This document shows, piece by piece, positions 51,601 to 59,280 of a stretch of 64,000 bases of DNA (positions are counted from its first letter, which is position 1; each line of letters opens with the position of its first letter). Under the pieces are notes generated by a model that did not search any database, had not been told where the DNA came from, and was given only the letters and a program-made list of their open reading frames with translations. The DNA comes from Lutjanus erythropterus (lineage: Eukaryota; Chordata; Actinopteri; Lutjaniformes; Lutjanidae), in contig CM034605.1 in the NCBI GenBank assembly GCA_020091685.1, forward strand, positions 7,425,019 through 7,489,018. Reading direction: 5' to 3'. The translations under genes were made by a program, and so were the position numbers.

Positions 51601-54600
51601 AATTAGTTATTTTTGTGATTGCCCTTCCTGTCCAGTGAAACCATGTATCTCCAGATGTGTTGAATTAGATTTTTTCTGATAAACTGAAGGATGACGTGCT
51701 CCTTTATGGGCTGGTAGTTTTTCCTCAATTTAATCAAATTAATCAACAATGAACAGAATAGTTAGTTGCAGCCCTAAAACAGAATACAAAGAAAGTAAAA
51801 TTAGCTGAGTTGTAAATGTCTACAGCAGCAAAATGCAAAACACTGTCAGGTATCATTTTAATGGACAATAAGTACTTTTATATTTGATACATCTAATACT
51901 TCACACTGTGATACTAGTACTTTTACTTAAGTAAAGAATTTGAATACTTCGTCCACAGCTGCCTGCTGTTGTCCTCTTTTTGTTTGCCTCTTATTTGTCT
52001 CTCTTCCTCCCACCAGGTTTTGCAGTAACAGGACACATTGACAGCCAGAGGAACAGCAGGATTTTTGTCAGTGAAGTGCTTCCTGATGGGCTGGCATTCA
52101 ATGAAGGTGCCCAATTTAAGAAAGACCAATATCACTCTCACATGTGTGCATCTGTGTCATTTTCACCACCTATTTTCTGACAACACACTCATCTGTGTTT
52201 CCAGGTCTGCGTCCAGGCGATGAGATCCTGGTGTTGAATGGCCGGTGTGTGTCGGGCCTCGACCTGGCACTGATCCAGACACTGTTTGCTGAACAAACCC
52301 TGCACCTGAGCCTCAGGCGGGATGGACCCCGGCCGTCAACCGCGGCGCTGAACCTTCCAGCCCCTCCTCCCCAACACCACCACCAGGAACTTCGCAGCAA
52401 GCACCACCGAGCCAAGTCCTCCTCAGGTGCTTAAATCAATATGATATTAAAGGGATATTTTGGATTTTTTGAGCTCAGGTTTTAACCATAACTGTATTTG
52501 GAATATTACTGTATATTAGCTAAATAATGACTAACTTCATTTGTATAGCACTTTTCAAAACACAGTCACAAAGTGCTTTACAGAACAAGATAAAGAACAC
52601 ACAGAGAGGGTAACCATATGAAATAAAACTGTATAAAATATATGACCAACCAAAACAGAATTTACTTAACAAGTAAAATACAAATGATAACAGAGGGACA
52701 GAACTTAGACAAACAACAGACTTACTATAAAAAAGTTGCTTGCTCCAAAGCAACCAGACTCCTTTGGCAAAAAAAAGAGTCATTTCGCCCTGCAGAACAC
52801 GGGAGTTGCTGGTCTTGATCAGTTGGGTTCTTTATTTCTTTGTCTGACTTCGGTGCATCCGAACAAATCCTTGAAAACACTGAAGTCACAAAATAACACA
52901 AACAAACTAACTGATCAAAGCAGCGGTAGACCAGCTGCTCTCAGGTGAAATGACTGTTTTTGTCAAAGGAGTTTGGTGACTTTGGAGAGAGAGCTATGTT
53001 TGGCTACAACAGCTGTTTCCTGTCAGGAAAGGCTGTCCGATGGCAAGTAAGTGGTGAAAATATTCCCAATATAGTGTACACTTAAACTGTTTTAGGTGAC
53101 TAACATACATTTTGCTGCTGACCCTGTCCACAGAAGTTCCTTGCTTAGCTTCCTTGCACCGGTACCCCTGCTGCGTCTTCAAACTTTGGGCGTGCTGTAC
53201 ACTTACCATGGTTAAATACCTCATATAACCCCACTTAAACAAAAATCTGAACCTTTAAACGAGCTAAAAACATGAGGAGATCTCGTCACTTGTGGGAATT
53301 TGTTTGTGCTAAGAGGCTGTGTCCTTTTACGTCATAGAGAGACATTTAGCAGTAAAATTGAAAGAGAATTTGATATTGATAGCCTTAAGTTTCAGTTTGT
53401 TAGTGTCCCCAGTGTGTGACAGATGGTGAGAGAGAAATTTTAGCTGCTGTGAAACTCTTGGCACACCCATCAGGGTAGCACTTTCTCAGTTCTGTGTACA
53501 TACGAAGGCACCAGTTTAACAGTTTTCTCTGAAAGCAAGCTGTGTCATGCTACCTGTGAACAGCCTGGATCTGCCAAGTTAAAGCTCAGTTTACTCATTT
53601 TTGTTGTGTGATCAGTTTTGTAATAAGTTATAATTAGTCCTTTGATGTGTTGTTCGTAAGGAAATGCTATTTATGATATGTAAATCTAAAGTTACTCCAT
53701 GGTCTGTTACTAACTGTAGCAGTATTTACTGAAAAAGTAGGTAGTTTTGTTGCCTAAACCACAAAACAGCCACAATGCTTCCGTTACAGTTAACATCTCA
53801 TTAAGAGCTCTACTTCCTTAAAAGAGGCTTGTTCTCGCTTCACTGTCAAAAGTCAGAAGAAGAGAAGCAGTAGAATAAGCTCCAGATGAAGTTTCACAGC
53901 TCTGTGTATCCCGGGGGAGATGAACCAGCCACGAGGGGCTTTTGACCGCAGAGGGCTCATTATCACTGTGGATGTATAGTATCCTGTCAGGTCGGTTTAA
54001 TCTCACTGTCAGAGCTGAACAGTAAGGTCATCCATGCAGCCGGACAAACACAGCTGATACCCAGCTGGTAGATACATTTGTTTGTTTGTTCAAGCCTCAC
54101 TCTTAAAGGTAAGGAGAATTTAAGTCAGCCAAACAACACTGTCAGATCTGTGTTATCATTGAGTTTAAGATTAGATACAGTTGTTTTTTTTGTAAGAATT
54201 TGATATGGCCGCAGATTAGATCAGATTATAAACTCAATTTTAAACCATGGTAATGGAAATTTGTCTTGGTGCTGGCAGGGATATCAGGCACAAGCACTAC
54301 CTATTTCCCATTTCATTACTCGTAAATACATTTACAAATTTCTCTGGAAAGAGCAGAGAGGGGTGTGTTTTATTTTGTAACAATTCATATTTTTTAATAT
54401 TTCTGAGGAAGTCACAGAGATGAAATGCGAAAAGAATGACTTGCAGACTTTAACACTGGATGATGTTGCAATTTCATTAAGTGCAAGAGTAGTTTTCAAA
54501 GTTTAACAAGATGAAGTAAATACATAAAAATAAAAAGCATATGGAAAGTGGAGGTTTAGTTTAGGTGGAGATTTAGTTTTAGTTTTTAGTTTTAGTGTTC

Positions 54601-57256
54601 TATACAGCTGGTACCAAAAGTTTCCAGTCTCCTATCAGGAAACATGCAAATCCTATATCCTAATGCATAGTTTTTAAAATATGAACTACAATATGCTACT
54701 ATACTAAGCAGAACCCAAGCCAGCACGCATTTCTGGTTATTCTGGCCCACAGTCCTCTACATAGTAGAAGATACATCAAATTGACTGAGCTGCTAAGTGA
54801 GCACAGACAGCAGCAGCTCACTGACAGATGTATGAGCAAGAAAGCCAAAGTTCAAAGTACAAAGTAGTATGTAACAATTGTAAGGATACTGCGTGTATAG
54901 CAGTACATACTTTGTAAGAGCAGCTGCAGTACATACTAAAAGTAAAAAGAAAATGTCTGCAATTTGAAATGCAGCTGTAGTTTTTCCTCGCCACAGTTGC
55001 CTCAGTGCTTGCTCTTGGTGGGAACTATTGGGTCTCTCCTTACGAACAGCACCTGAGATAAGTAATGTGATTTGGCGCCATTCAAATAAAATGGACTTGA
55101 CTTGACTTGACCGGGTCCAGATGTTCCCAGTTGGCACTGATGACTCCCTGCCCCACCCACCTGGTGTCTGACATACATACAAACAAAAAGACAGATTGAC
55201 AGGGAAGGAGGGCATTTAGTGACCTTTCAACAATCTGGTTTTCTGAATGAAATTAAAAATTTACAGAAAAACCTTGCTACTGAAAAATGTACAGAACATC
55301 TGATGCCTTTTTATTGACTTTTCTCACTGTTTGGCTTCCAAAGACACAGTCCAAACGGTGAGTTTCAGAGAAAGTGTTCGAGCATCATTTTAATGATAGT
55401 AATTCATTAGTGCTTCCTCCACTACAGCCATAATTGAACACAAAGGGATTAATGACTTGAAGGCCTCATTACAGTAAGTGGTGTGATCAAAGTGCCTGCA
55501 GTTTTCAGCTCTGTCTCTAGAGGGCGTGGGATCCCAGGCAGGCTGATAAGGAGGAGGCAGGGAGGTAGATGCCCGCAGTGGGAAATTAGCACTTGTCTGA
55601 CATTCATGATGGCATTCCTGGAAGGAAACTGTCTGTCATCTCGAGTCATTCTGCCGGATGTAAATGTATAAGACAAGAGACTCCAATTCAGATGGCTGGA
55701 TGTCTCTTGCAACTCTGATATTTGGTTGACAATGATTGCCAGTTTAAGAAGGAGAAGTTCGGCTCCACAGGAGGTTCAGAAGTTTTCTTTTGTCTCCTGC
55801 TGTCACGTTGGCCTGCCTCCCGGACTACAATCGGGAATAAAGTCTTTTTCATGTGCCAACTGCTCAAGAGTTTGTCCTCAGGACCTTGAATTATATGAGA
55901 AATAGCCAAAATCTGAACAAATCTGATAATGTCGTCCTGTCAGGATATTTCATATGGAAAACTACATGTTATTAGCTGGGATTTCCAACAGTTAGCTTTA
56001 TCTAAAAACAGTTTTAGAGTTGTTTTTTTCCTCTGTAAAGTCTGACACATCAAATAATTGCCAAAAAATTATTTTAAAAAACTCGTGTTTAATGGACCTT
56101 TTGACAATTTTTTTTCATTTCATTTACTTTTCTTTATATTTTCTTTGTATCAAGAAGATATATTGATGATTATAAAAAATAATTGTTCACAATAATGTTT
56201 TTTTTACTTTATTTTAGAAAATAACAAATATTGATCATTGCTTGAGAAATATCTTGCATATTTCAATTGGTTTTGTTCTTTTTTTTCTCCAAACAGTAAC
56301 CTTGTTATTTTACTTTGTGATGGGCAAATAATATAATATAATTTATAATATAATCTGAATAAGTCAATATTACATACACATTTTGATAGTCAAGGAAGAT
56401 TTTAGTGAAAATTGATTTAAAAAAAATTATTAGGAACTCCTCCCTTGCTAATATTTGTTTGCAACATCCTGGTGATTATAATGAGAGCAGGTTGCAGGTA
56501 TAAAAGATGGATAGAAATATCTCAATTTCCACTTTAATTTATTTTTAAATGGCATTTTAGTCTTTAATTTATTTGATACAGACATTTTCACACACATTTT
56601 AGTGAAAGGTACAATATATGGAATAATTGTAAGTTGTTTCACTAAAGAAAATATTCATATTGGGATATTAGTAACCATATGAAAGCTATTCTTACTGCCA
56701 AAAACATGTGATTTATGTATCAGATTGCATACAACAGCTTTTTTCAGTAAAGTACTAATCATATAAATGTTGTAGAGATCTCAGAAACTCATGTATCAAA
56801 TATGATGCAAGTGGCGTTACAGGGTTGAAGTCAGATGGGGGAGAGATAACAGAGTCTTTAATTAGGATTGCCAAGTGTTCTTTTTTGGGCTGACTGAATG
56901 CCTTTGCCATTTTTAGACTGGAGACATATTTAAGTTCTGTGCGACTGGCAGGCACCCATGATTTTTTTTAGAGCATAACTATCAGGCATTGTTTGTGTTT
57001 TGTGGTCAGTAGAAAGATGTATTTCAGCAAAAACCACCACAGTACACATGCAGTGATGGGTGGTGTGGGCATAAAACACTACCACACACACACACACATA
57101 CACACACGCACACAGAATGACACGAAACCTAATGCTAAAACTGTCCTCTTTCTCTCTCCAGATGTGTGCACTGCAGCTGGTGGTGATGAGTCCCTGTGCG
57201 TAGGACTGGAGAACCGTCACTCCCACTGCGCACACAGACCTGTCCAGCACAGCAAG
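21872..57256 (+). CDS. tiam2: TIAM2-like Rac guanine-nucleotide exchange factor, N-terminal half (spliced, 3' partial)
   Basis: Twelve exons (21872-23044, 27818-28265, 29474-29646, 30711-30935, 36531-36716, 37040-37183, 43981-44037, 49682-49858, 51090-51197, 51300-51378, 52017-52106 plus 52205-52426, and 57162-57256, counting the PDZ pair as two) join in frame to 1059 codons. Domain order: myristoylation-type MGNSES start, disordered region to about 500, PH about 502-620, coiled coil about 626-655 and Ex region to 735 (PHCCEx), RBD about 829-897, PDZ 898-975, then a linker. TIAM proteins activate Rac1 at membranes through a C-terminal DH-PH pair, and PHCCEx binds phosphoinositides and scaffolds. 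The start MGNSESQY, the SWYDSPWG motif and the PHCCEx exons fit remembered TIAM2 better than TIAM1. Human TIAM2 is about 1700 residues, so roughly 40 percent, including the catalytic part, lies beyond the window. Fish may carry a/b duplicates; I cannot tell which this is. Confidence 0.95.
23214..23853. mobile_element. TTAA-type fold-back MITE, copy 2
   Basis: The left end is TTTAAAGGGGAAGTTCGGAT and the right end CAAACTCTTTAAA. Both halves carry the same words in opposite orientation: 'gaagtggggttgaatgagg' against 'ctcatacaatctcacttc', and 'tttagccacctaaaaaagg' against 'ttcagtggctaaaatatg'. About 640 bp, with no coding capacity. Confidence 0.85.
24550..24725. repeat. Degenerate dispersed repeat, copy B
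   Basis: It shares 'acagcaaaataatgagaaaa' and a 'ttgcatagtatgcctttt'-type end with the block at 1760-2003. Confidence 0.45.
25862..26090 (+). repeat. Teleost dispersed repeat ('tatagcgcc' family)
   Basis: It opens with 'caagtcaagtcagttttat' then 'tatagcgccatatcataac', 'agaacttatctcagggca' and later 'gaaacctcgagcagaacc'. These phrases recur widely in teleost introns. A reverse-orientation end of the same family is visible at 55051-55112. Family name and mechanism are not known to me. Confidence 0.65.
26095..26703. mobile_element. PIF/Harbinger-like MITE with TTA duplication
   Basis: The left end AGCTGCATTCCCACTGCAT and the right end ATGTAGTGGAAATGCGGCT are imperfect inverted repeats that extend to a CGACTC-type word on each side. 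The element is flanked by TTA at 26092-26094 and 26704-26706, matching the 3-bp TWA target preference of PIF/Harbinger. At 609 bp and without a transposase it is non-autonomous. The internal 'ggtacttttttggtatcaac' stretch recurs in reverse at 33425-33552. Confidence 0.8.
27818..28265 (+). CDS. tiam2: tiam2 coding exon 2 (residues 392-541), linker and start of PH
   Basis: Acceptor TTCTCCAATCAG, donor CTGAAAG|GTGAGG, phase 0 in and phase 1 out. The first 110 codons are an acidic, Ser/Gly-rich linker containing the conserved island [13 protein letters not shown]. From about residue 500 the PH domain begins with [18 protein letters not shown] and [13 protein letters not shown]; the basic residues of strands 1-2 are those that contact phosphoinositides in PH domains generally. 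This stretch is nearly identical to remembered human TIAM2. Confidence 0.95.
28266..29473 (+). other. Intron 2 (1208 bp)
   Basis: AT-rich, with no mobile element or gene recognised. It starts GTGAGG and ends with the pyrimidine-rich tract TACTCCCTCTTCTCCAG. Confidence 0.8.
29474..29646 (+). CDS. tiam2: tiam2 coding exon 3 (residues 541-598), PH domain core
   Basis: 173 bases; phase 1 in, phase 0 out (TTCCAG|GTGAAG). It encodes [12 protein letters not shown], then [20 protein letters not shown] and [11 protein letters not shown], the middle strands of the N-terminal PH domain. The VPEHPKK...FCLSNS motif is shared by TIAM1 and TIAM2. Confidence 0.95.
29647..30710 (+). other. Intron 3 (1064 bp)
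   Basis: No recognised repeat or gene. Open frames here lack splice support and conserved motifs. Confidence 0.8.
30711..30935 (+). CDS. tiam2: tiam2 coding exon 4 (residues 599-673), PH C-terminal helix and coiled coil
   Basis: 225 bases, phase 0 at both ends (CCCTTCCAG| and ACCAG|GTGAGG). It encodes the PH C-terminal helix with [15 protein letters not shown], followed by the coiled-coil hairpin of PHCCEx with [11 protein letters not shown] and [18 protein letters not shown] content is far above that of the flanking introns. Confidence 0.96.
31010..31875. repeat. Degenerate repeat with 'tttacatg' ends
   Basis: Words such as 'gtttacatgtccagtg' near the left and 'tgtttacatgaggcac' and 'ttattctgattgggctg' near the right resemble a common teleost element whose ends point at each other. 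Ends and duplication are not resolved. Confidence 0.35.
33425..33552 (-). mobile_element. Fragment of the Harbinger-like MITE, reverse orientation
   Basis: Read on the minus strand it gives 'ggtacttttttgggcaagg', 'ttccaagtgagctgagc' and 'ctgcagaccactaat', in the same order as 26168-26260 on the plus strand. It is a truncated, independently inserted copy. Confidence 0.65.
35022..35405. mobile_element. Fold-back (inverted-repeat) element
   Basis: Two arms of about 170 bp are reverse complements with mismatches: 'cctaatggcatttacaaaaa' against 'cttgcaaatgccattagg', 'caatcagagtcagcttc' against 'gtggctctgattggctg', and 'ttttttgtcatatttacttg' against 'cagcaaatatgacaaaaag'. There is no open frame of interest. 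It is a MITE-like hairpin; no target duplication was identified. Confidence 0.7.
36531..36716 (+). CDS. tiam2: tiam2 coding exon 5 (residues 674-735), Ex region of PHCCEx
   Basis: 186 bases, phase 0 at both ends (TTTCCTTCAG| and GCACTG|GTAAGG). It encodes [36 protein letters not shown] and [14 protein letters not shown], the highly conserved Ex segment of TIAM proteins. Confidence 0.97.
36717..37039 (+). other. Intron 5 (323 bp)
   Basis: Short intron with no recognised feature; acceptor ATCTGTTCAG. Confidence 0.85.
37040..37183 (+). CDS. tiam2: tiam2 coding exon 6 (residues 736-783), basic linker
   Basis: 144 bases, phase 0 at both ends (TCTGTTCAG| and CACAG|GTACTA). It encodes [20 protein letters not shown], then [20 protein letters not shown] and RPSASQ. 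It matches the TIAM2 segment with SRDD...[14 protein letters not shown]. The run is strongly basic, with RRRSLSL as a candidate phosphorylation site. It has no Met and is easily missed in an ATG-based scan. Confidence 0.93.
38651..39074. mobile_element. Inverted-repeat element with tandem-repeat core, copy 2
   Basis: The left end CTATGGAAGCCCATTAACC and the right end CTGGCAGAATTTGGCCTCCATAG-type word (only the last 18 bases are clearly inverted) flank degenerate ATTATGAGATAAAA repeats, as at 12884-13616. TTTT lies on both outer sides, a possible 4-bp target duplication. The core is shorter and more degraded than in copy 1. Confidence 0.65.
39391..39415. repeat. (GT)n microsatellite
   Basis: About 12 TG units. 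Confidence 0.95.
40085..40235. repeat. Dispersed repeat fragment with 'ggtctcgtctc' words
   Basis: The words 'tggtctcatctcggttgc' and 'cggtctcgtctcaatctcgg' resemble a family frequent in percomorph genomes. Limits are approximate. Confidence 0.4.
40466..40514. repeat. Perfect 15-bp inverted repeat with internal 15-bp tandem duplication
   Basis: AAAAAAGAGATACTT (40466-40480) and its exact complement (40500-40514) flank a loop that repeats AGAGATACTTCTAAA (40471-40485 and 40486-40500). It can form two alternative hairpins. Confidence 0.8.
41846..43245. mobile_element. TTAA-type fold-back MITE, copy 3, split by a second element
   Basis: The left end TTAACAGGATAGTTCAGG is followed by 'gaagtggggttgtacgagg', and the right end carries 'gccatctactagaggtaat' and 'taagtacctcatataaccc'. 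The middle, about 42247-43090, is a different inverted-repeat element, so the original 600-700 bp element has been expanded to 1.4 kb. Confidence 0.75.
42247..43090. mobile_element. Inverted-repeat DNA element nested in MITE copy 3
   Basis: The left arm 'caccacaaaactgactaca', 'ggcttaattctgaacca' and 'ggggtgatctaattatctc' is mirrored on the right by 'gagctgattagatcaccccc', 'ggttcagaattaagc' and 'cagttgattttgtagtaaa'. The arms exceed 170 bp. There is no transposase frame. Superfamily is not determined. Confidence 0.7.
43981..44037 (+). CDS. tiam2: tiam2 coding exon 7 (residues 784-802), small linker exon
   Basis: A 57-base exon, phase 0 at both ends (TTGATTTCAG| and ATCGAG|GTGAGT), encoding [19 protein letters not shown]. 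Position and the LFESD start parallel the IFDSSG segment of TIAM2. It sits alone between introns of 6.8 and 5.6 kb. Skipping it would keep the frame, so it could be alternatively used. Confidence 0.8.
45171..45255. repeat. (AAT)n microsatellite
   Basis: Interrupted run of about 22 ATA/AAT units. It produces a spurious tyrosine-rich frame on the minus strand. Confidence 0.95.
46155..46213. repeat. (GT)n(TA)n compound microsatellite
   Basis: A short GT run between TA tracts, then about 17 AT units. Confidence 0.95.
46951..46993. repeat. (GT)n microsatellite
   Basis: About 21 GT units, uninterrupted. Confidence 0.97.
47733..48498. mobile_element. TTAA-type fold-back MITE, copy 4 (best-preserved ends)
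   Basis: It starts TTAAAGGGATAGTTTAGAT and ends ATCTGAACTATCCCTTTAA. The inverted termini are AGGGATAGTT-type, bracketed by TTAA. TTAA-bounded elements are characteristic of piggyBac-like transposition, but the inner bases do not follow the usual CCC start, so the class is inferred. Just inside are 'gaagtggggttgtatgagg' and 'cttcatacaaccccacttc'. 766 bp, no coding capacity. Confidence 0.88.
48571..48627. repeat. (GT)n microsatellite
   Basis: About 28 GT units, the longest in the window. Confidence 0.97.
49682..49858 (+). CDS. tiam2: tiam2 coding exon 8 (residues 803-861), start of the Ras-binding domain
   Basis: 177 bases, phase 0 at both ends (CTCTCCCACAG| and TGCAAG|GTGGGG). It encodes a linker and then the first half of the RBD, with [20 protein letters not shown] and [13 protein letters not shown], matching the beta-hairpin and helix layout of the TIAM RBD, a ubiquitin-like fold that binds activated Ras in TIAM1. 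The preceding 130-base pyrimidine tract is unusually long. Confidence 0.92.
49859..51089 (+). other. Intron 8 (1231 bp)
   Basis: More than half is an intact fold-back MITE (50052-50703); the rest is unremarkable. Donor GTGGGG, acceptor TTGTGTAAACAG. Confidence 0.85.
50052..50703. mobile_element. TTAA-type fold-back MITE, copy 5
   Basis: Starts TTAAAGGGATAGTTCGAGG and ends GTGAACTATCCCTTTAA. It shares both end motifs and the internal 'ttaagtggctaaaatacc' word with the other copies. It lacks the 'gaagtgggg' segment next to the left end, an internal deletion of about 12 bases. Confidence 0.88.
51090..51197 (+). CDS. tiam2: tiam2 coding exon 9 (residues 862-897), end of the RBD
   Basis: 108 bases, phase 0 at both ends (TGTAAACAG| and AACGTG|GTGAGC). 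It encodes [20 protein letters not shown] and [16 protein letters not shown], corresponding to the TIAM2 segment MRQLEPSHYGLQLRK...YCIPAPYEYM. It has no internal Met. The acceptor AAACAG has only a weak pyrimidine tract. Confidence 0.88.
51300..51378 (+). CDS. tiam2: tiam2 coding exon 10 (residues 898-924), start of the PDZ domain
   Basis: 79 bases, phase 0 in and phase 1 out (ACCGTGCAG| and GACTTCG|GTGAGT); intron 9 is only 102 bp. It encodes [20 protein letters not shown] and SGSGDF, parallel to TIAM2 YDEIEVFPLNVYDVQLTK...CDF. It ends just before the carboxylate-binding loop. Confidence 0.9.
51379..52016 (+). other. Intron 10 (638 bp)
   Basis: AT-rich. A degenerate dispersed-repeat fragment ending 'atagttagttgcagccct' is visible near 51690-51775. 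No other feature. Confidence 0.7.
52017..52106 (+). CDS. tiam2: tiam2 coding exon 11 (residues 924-954), PDZ carboxylate loop
   Basis: 90 bases, phase 1 at both ends (CTCCCACCAG| and AATGAAG|GTGCCC). It encodes [11 protein letters not shown] (GFAV is the peptide-carboxylate loop of the PDZ fold) and [17 protein letters not shown], very close to TIAM2 RIFISDVLPDGLAYGEG. The donor GTGCCC is weak, but the boundary is fixed by homology and by the next exon's phase. Confidence 0.93.
52205..52426 (+). CDS. tiam2: tiam2 coding exon 12 (residues 954-1028), end of PDZ and linker
   Basis: 222 bases, phase 1 in and phase 1 out (TGTGTTTCCAG| and TCCTCAG|GTGCTT); intron 11 is only 98 bp. It encodes [20 protein letters not shown] and [17 protein letters not shown], the PDZ C-terminal half, then a Pro/His-rich linker with [10 protein letters not shown]. 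The donor GTGCTT is poor; reading through it adds Gly-Ala and then TAA. Confidence 0.9.
52447..53258. mobile_element. TTAA-type fold-back MITE, copy 6, with a nested repeat
   Basis: The left end TTAAAGGGATATTTTGGAT and the right end ATCTGAACCTTTAA match the family, including 'cctcatataaccccactt'. The left arm is replaced at about 52523-52700 by another dispersed repeat beginning 'ttgtatagcacttttcaaaa', followed by 'cacaaagtgctttacaga', so a second element inserted here. It begins only 20 bp after the exon 12 donor. Confidence 0.78.
52523..52700. repeat. Dispersed repeat nested in MITE copy 6
   Basis: The phrases 'tttgtatagcacttttcaaa' and 'aagtgctttacagaacaag' are typical of a teleost repeat related in style to, but distinct from, the 25862-26090 family. 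It contains an AATAAA at 52622-52627. Confidence 0.55.
55051..55112 (-). repeat. Reverse end of the 'tatagcgcc' dispersed repeat
   Basis: The sequence 'gtgatttggcgccattcaaa' followed by 'ggacttgacttgacttga' is the reverse complement of the start of the element at 25862. Confidence 0.6.
55980..56760. other. AT-rich intronic stretch
   Basis: Long A/T runs, with the TTTTTTTT blocks and ATAATATAATATAA-like words near 56320-56355 the most extreme. No gene is seen. Confidence 0.7.
57081..57112. repeat. (CA)n microsatellite
   Basis: Interrupted CA repeat 50 bp before the exon 13 acceptor. Confidence 0.9.
57162..57256 (+). CDS. tiam2: tiam2 coding exon 13 (residues 1028-1059), linker after PDZ
   Basis: 95 bases, phase 1 in and phase 0 out (CTCTCTCCAG| and AGCAAG|GTAGGA). 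It encodes [20 protein letters not shown] and [12 protein letters not shown]. Splice sites and phase fit the preceding exon exactly, but similarity to known TIAM2 in this poorly conserved linker is not evident, so the call rests on signals and frame. It could be an alternative exon. Confidence 0.65.
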
Positions 57257-57956
57257 GTAGGAAGTACAGGGGTGTGTATTTGAGTGTTTGACTGTGTATT
57301 TCTATTGTTTCGACGTCCACGCACGCTACCTCTCTCTCCTCCCAGATCTGTTTGTGTGAATAAAATGTGCACATTGTTGTGTGTGTGTGCTTGTGCCCAC
57401 TCACAGTGGCAGCTGTGGGGCTGTCAGAAACCAGACTGGCACCAATCCTTAGCATTACCATAATTAGGACACTCCATCATAGCCACAGGTATAAACACAG
57501 CTTATTACTGCCATGCAGACTGAGAGAGGAGGCTGTGTCACTCTCCCACTACCTCCTACACACACATATATACATGCACATGAAAACATACATGCCTGGG
57601 GGCAAAGCCAAATGTCTCAGAAGAAACAGTTGTCTAATATGCTTCTGTCATCTTCAACTTCACTCAAACAAACACATCTATCATTCTGCTAAGAGCTACA
57701 GTGGTTAATGTAGTGAATATATTGAAGACGGGCAGACATCTTCTTGCTTGTCACATATTTCAAGCAGAGGTCAGGCAAAGGCCGGCAAGTGCCTGAGGCT
57801 CCAGCTACCTACAGCCCAATAAAACATCTCCTACACTAAAGTTTTTTTTTTTAACTTTTCACTAATTAACTCTGTCTTTTTAAAAAATACTCACACTAAA
57901 AAGGTATCCTCCTGCCAGTCCCCATAACATTGGACTGTTCGTAAATGATTGAGCAG

Positions 57957-58262
57957 GACAGTAGCCAACTCATGTAGGCTAAATGAATGGCTCGACGTGG
58001 TGCACAGACTGTTGGAAAATGAAGTGAAGTGACCCTAGCTGTGTTGAAAAAAGGACAAAGTTGGAGGATGCTAAAAGATTATATCCACCACAGCCACAGC
58101 CTGTTGAAGACGACAGTAGCCAACTCGTGAAGTCTAAACAAATGGCTCAACTTGGTGTACAGACGGTTGAAAATGAAGTAAAGCTACCCCAGTGGTGCTG
58201 AAAAAAAAAGACAAAGTGGAAAGATGCTAAAGACAATATGCACCCCAGCCACAGGCTGTTCA
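57957..58262. repeat. Tandem duplication of an approximately 155-bp unit
   Basis: Unit 1 begins GACAGTAGCCAACTCATG at 57957 and unit 2 GACAGTAGCCAACTCGTG at 58112. Both continue with 'aatggctc', 'ggtg.acagac.gttg', 'aaaatgaagt' and end in 'cagccaca.cctgtt'-like words. Identity is moderate (many single-base differences), so the duplication is not recent. There are only two units. Confidence 0.8.
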
Positions 58263-59261
58263 CCCTGCTAAGGAGTTAAAAAGGTTGAGAACTAGGGATT
58301 TCCAGGCCCCCCCATGGCTATGTTTTCCTTATGCCCCAAAATGACTAAATACGCCCCTGATTCTTGTTGCTTATTCCTGCCTTGACTGTCCTAGGTTTGG
58401 TTTTAAACACAATATAGGTACCCTGCAATTAATAACTTGATTTCCCTCTCAAAACAGTTGTAAAGAAATATCTCCTCTATAAATATGTCACATGGTCGTC
58501 CCTCATGGTTTATGGCAGATTGTACGCCTATTTCTGTCCCGTCTGTTGTTGAATATCTGGTCAGGTTTTTGATATGTAAACCAACTTTATTGAAGTCATT
58601 AAACTGAGCATGAGCCTTGCCCGTTGGGAATTACGTCTCAGTCAGCGCTGTGGTAATGTAATACGGGAGACTGTGTGCGCCCGTGTTTATCGAGAGCAGC
58701 TAATGAGTGTTTGTGGTCATCATGAAAAAGCCACTTGGTAATGATGTAGATGTGGCTGGAAGCCTGAGAGCCGATGTATGCGTGCATTCATGCATATTCA
58801 CCTTCTCCTGCGTCACTCAACTAATATTTTGCATCTTTTTAAACATCGTTGTTGAAACAATGTGAGTGCATGTTTGGCACCAACCTGCTCATTATGTAAT
58901 CTGGGCTAAATGAAAAAGGGAATAGGCAGTCATGTTGTGCTCATTGCATTAATGATTCATTGATAGTAAATCCAGGCTAAATATCCAGAAACTCTCTCTA
59001 ATTGCTGTGGCTGCCATGGCTTTATTCTAATTGCCTGTGTCAGAAGATGCCATCCAGTGTTTGACCCGAGGTCGGCCAGGAGGTGGATTAGAGAGGACAA
59101 CTTGCCCTCTTCTCCTCTCTCTATTCTGGCTCAATTCATCCCTCTTTTTGTTTGCCTGGCGACATGAGTCAGTCCCACCGCGCCGGGATCTGCACTGCAC
59201 CACTGCTGCTGATGCTCAGCTCCCTGCCGTTTGTCTTTTACTGAGGAATGAATGGAAGATA

Positions 59262-59280
59262 GGTGTGTGTGTGTGTGTGC
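59262..59280. repeat. (GT)n microsatellite
   Basis: About 9 GT units followed by further GTGTG-rich sequence. Confidence 0.85.

Larger units (their letters stand above)
52427..57161 (+). other. Intron 12 (4735 bp)
   Basis: Contains fold-back MITE copy 6 with a nested repeat (52447-53258), a reverse end of the 'tatagcgcc' repeat (55051-55112), a strongly AT-rich stretch (about 55980-56760) and a (CA)n tract just before the acceptor. No further exon is recognised. Confidence 0.75.
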
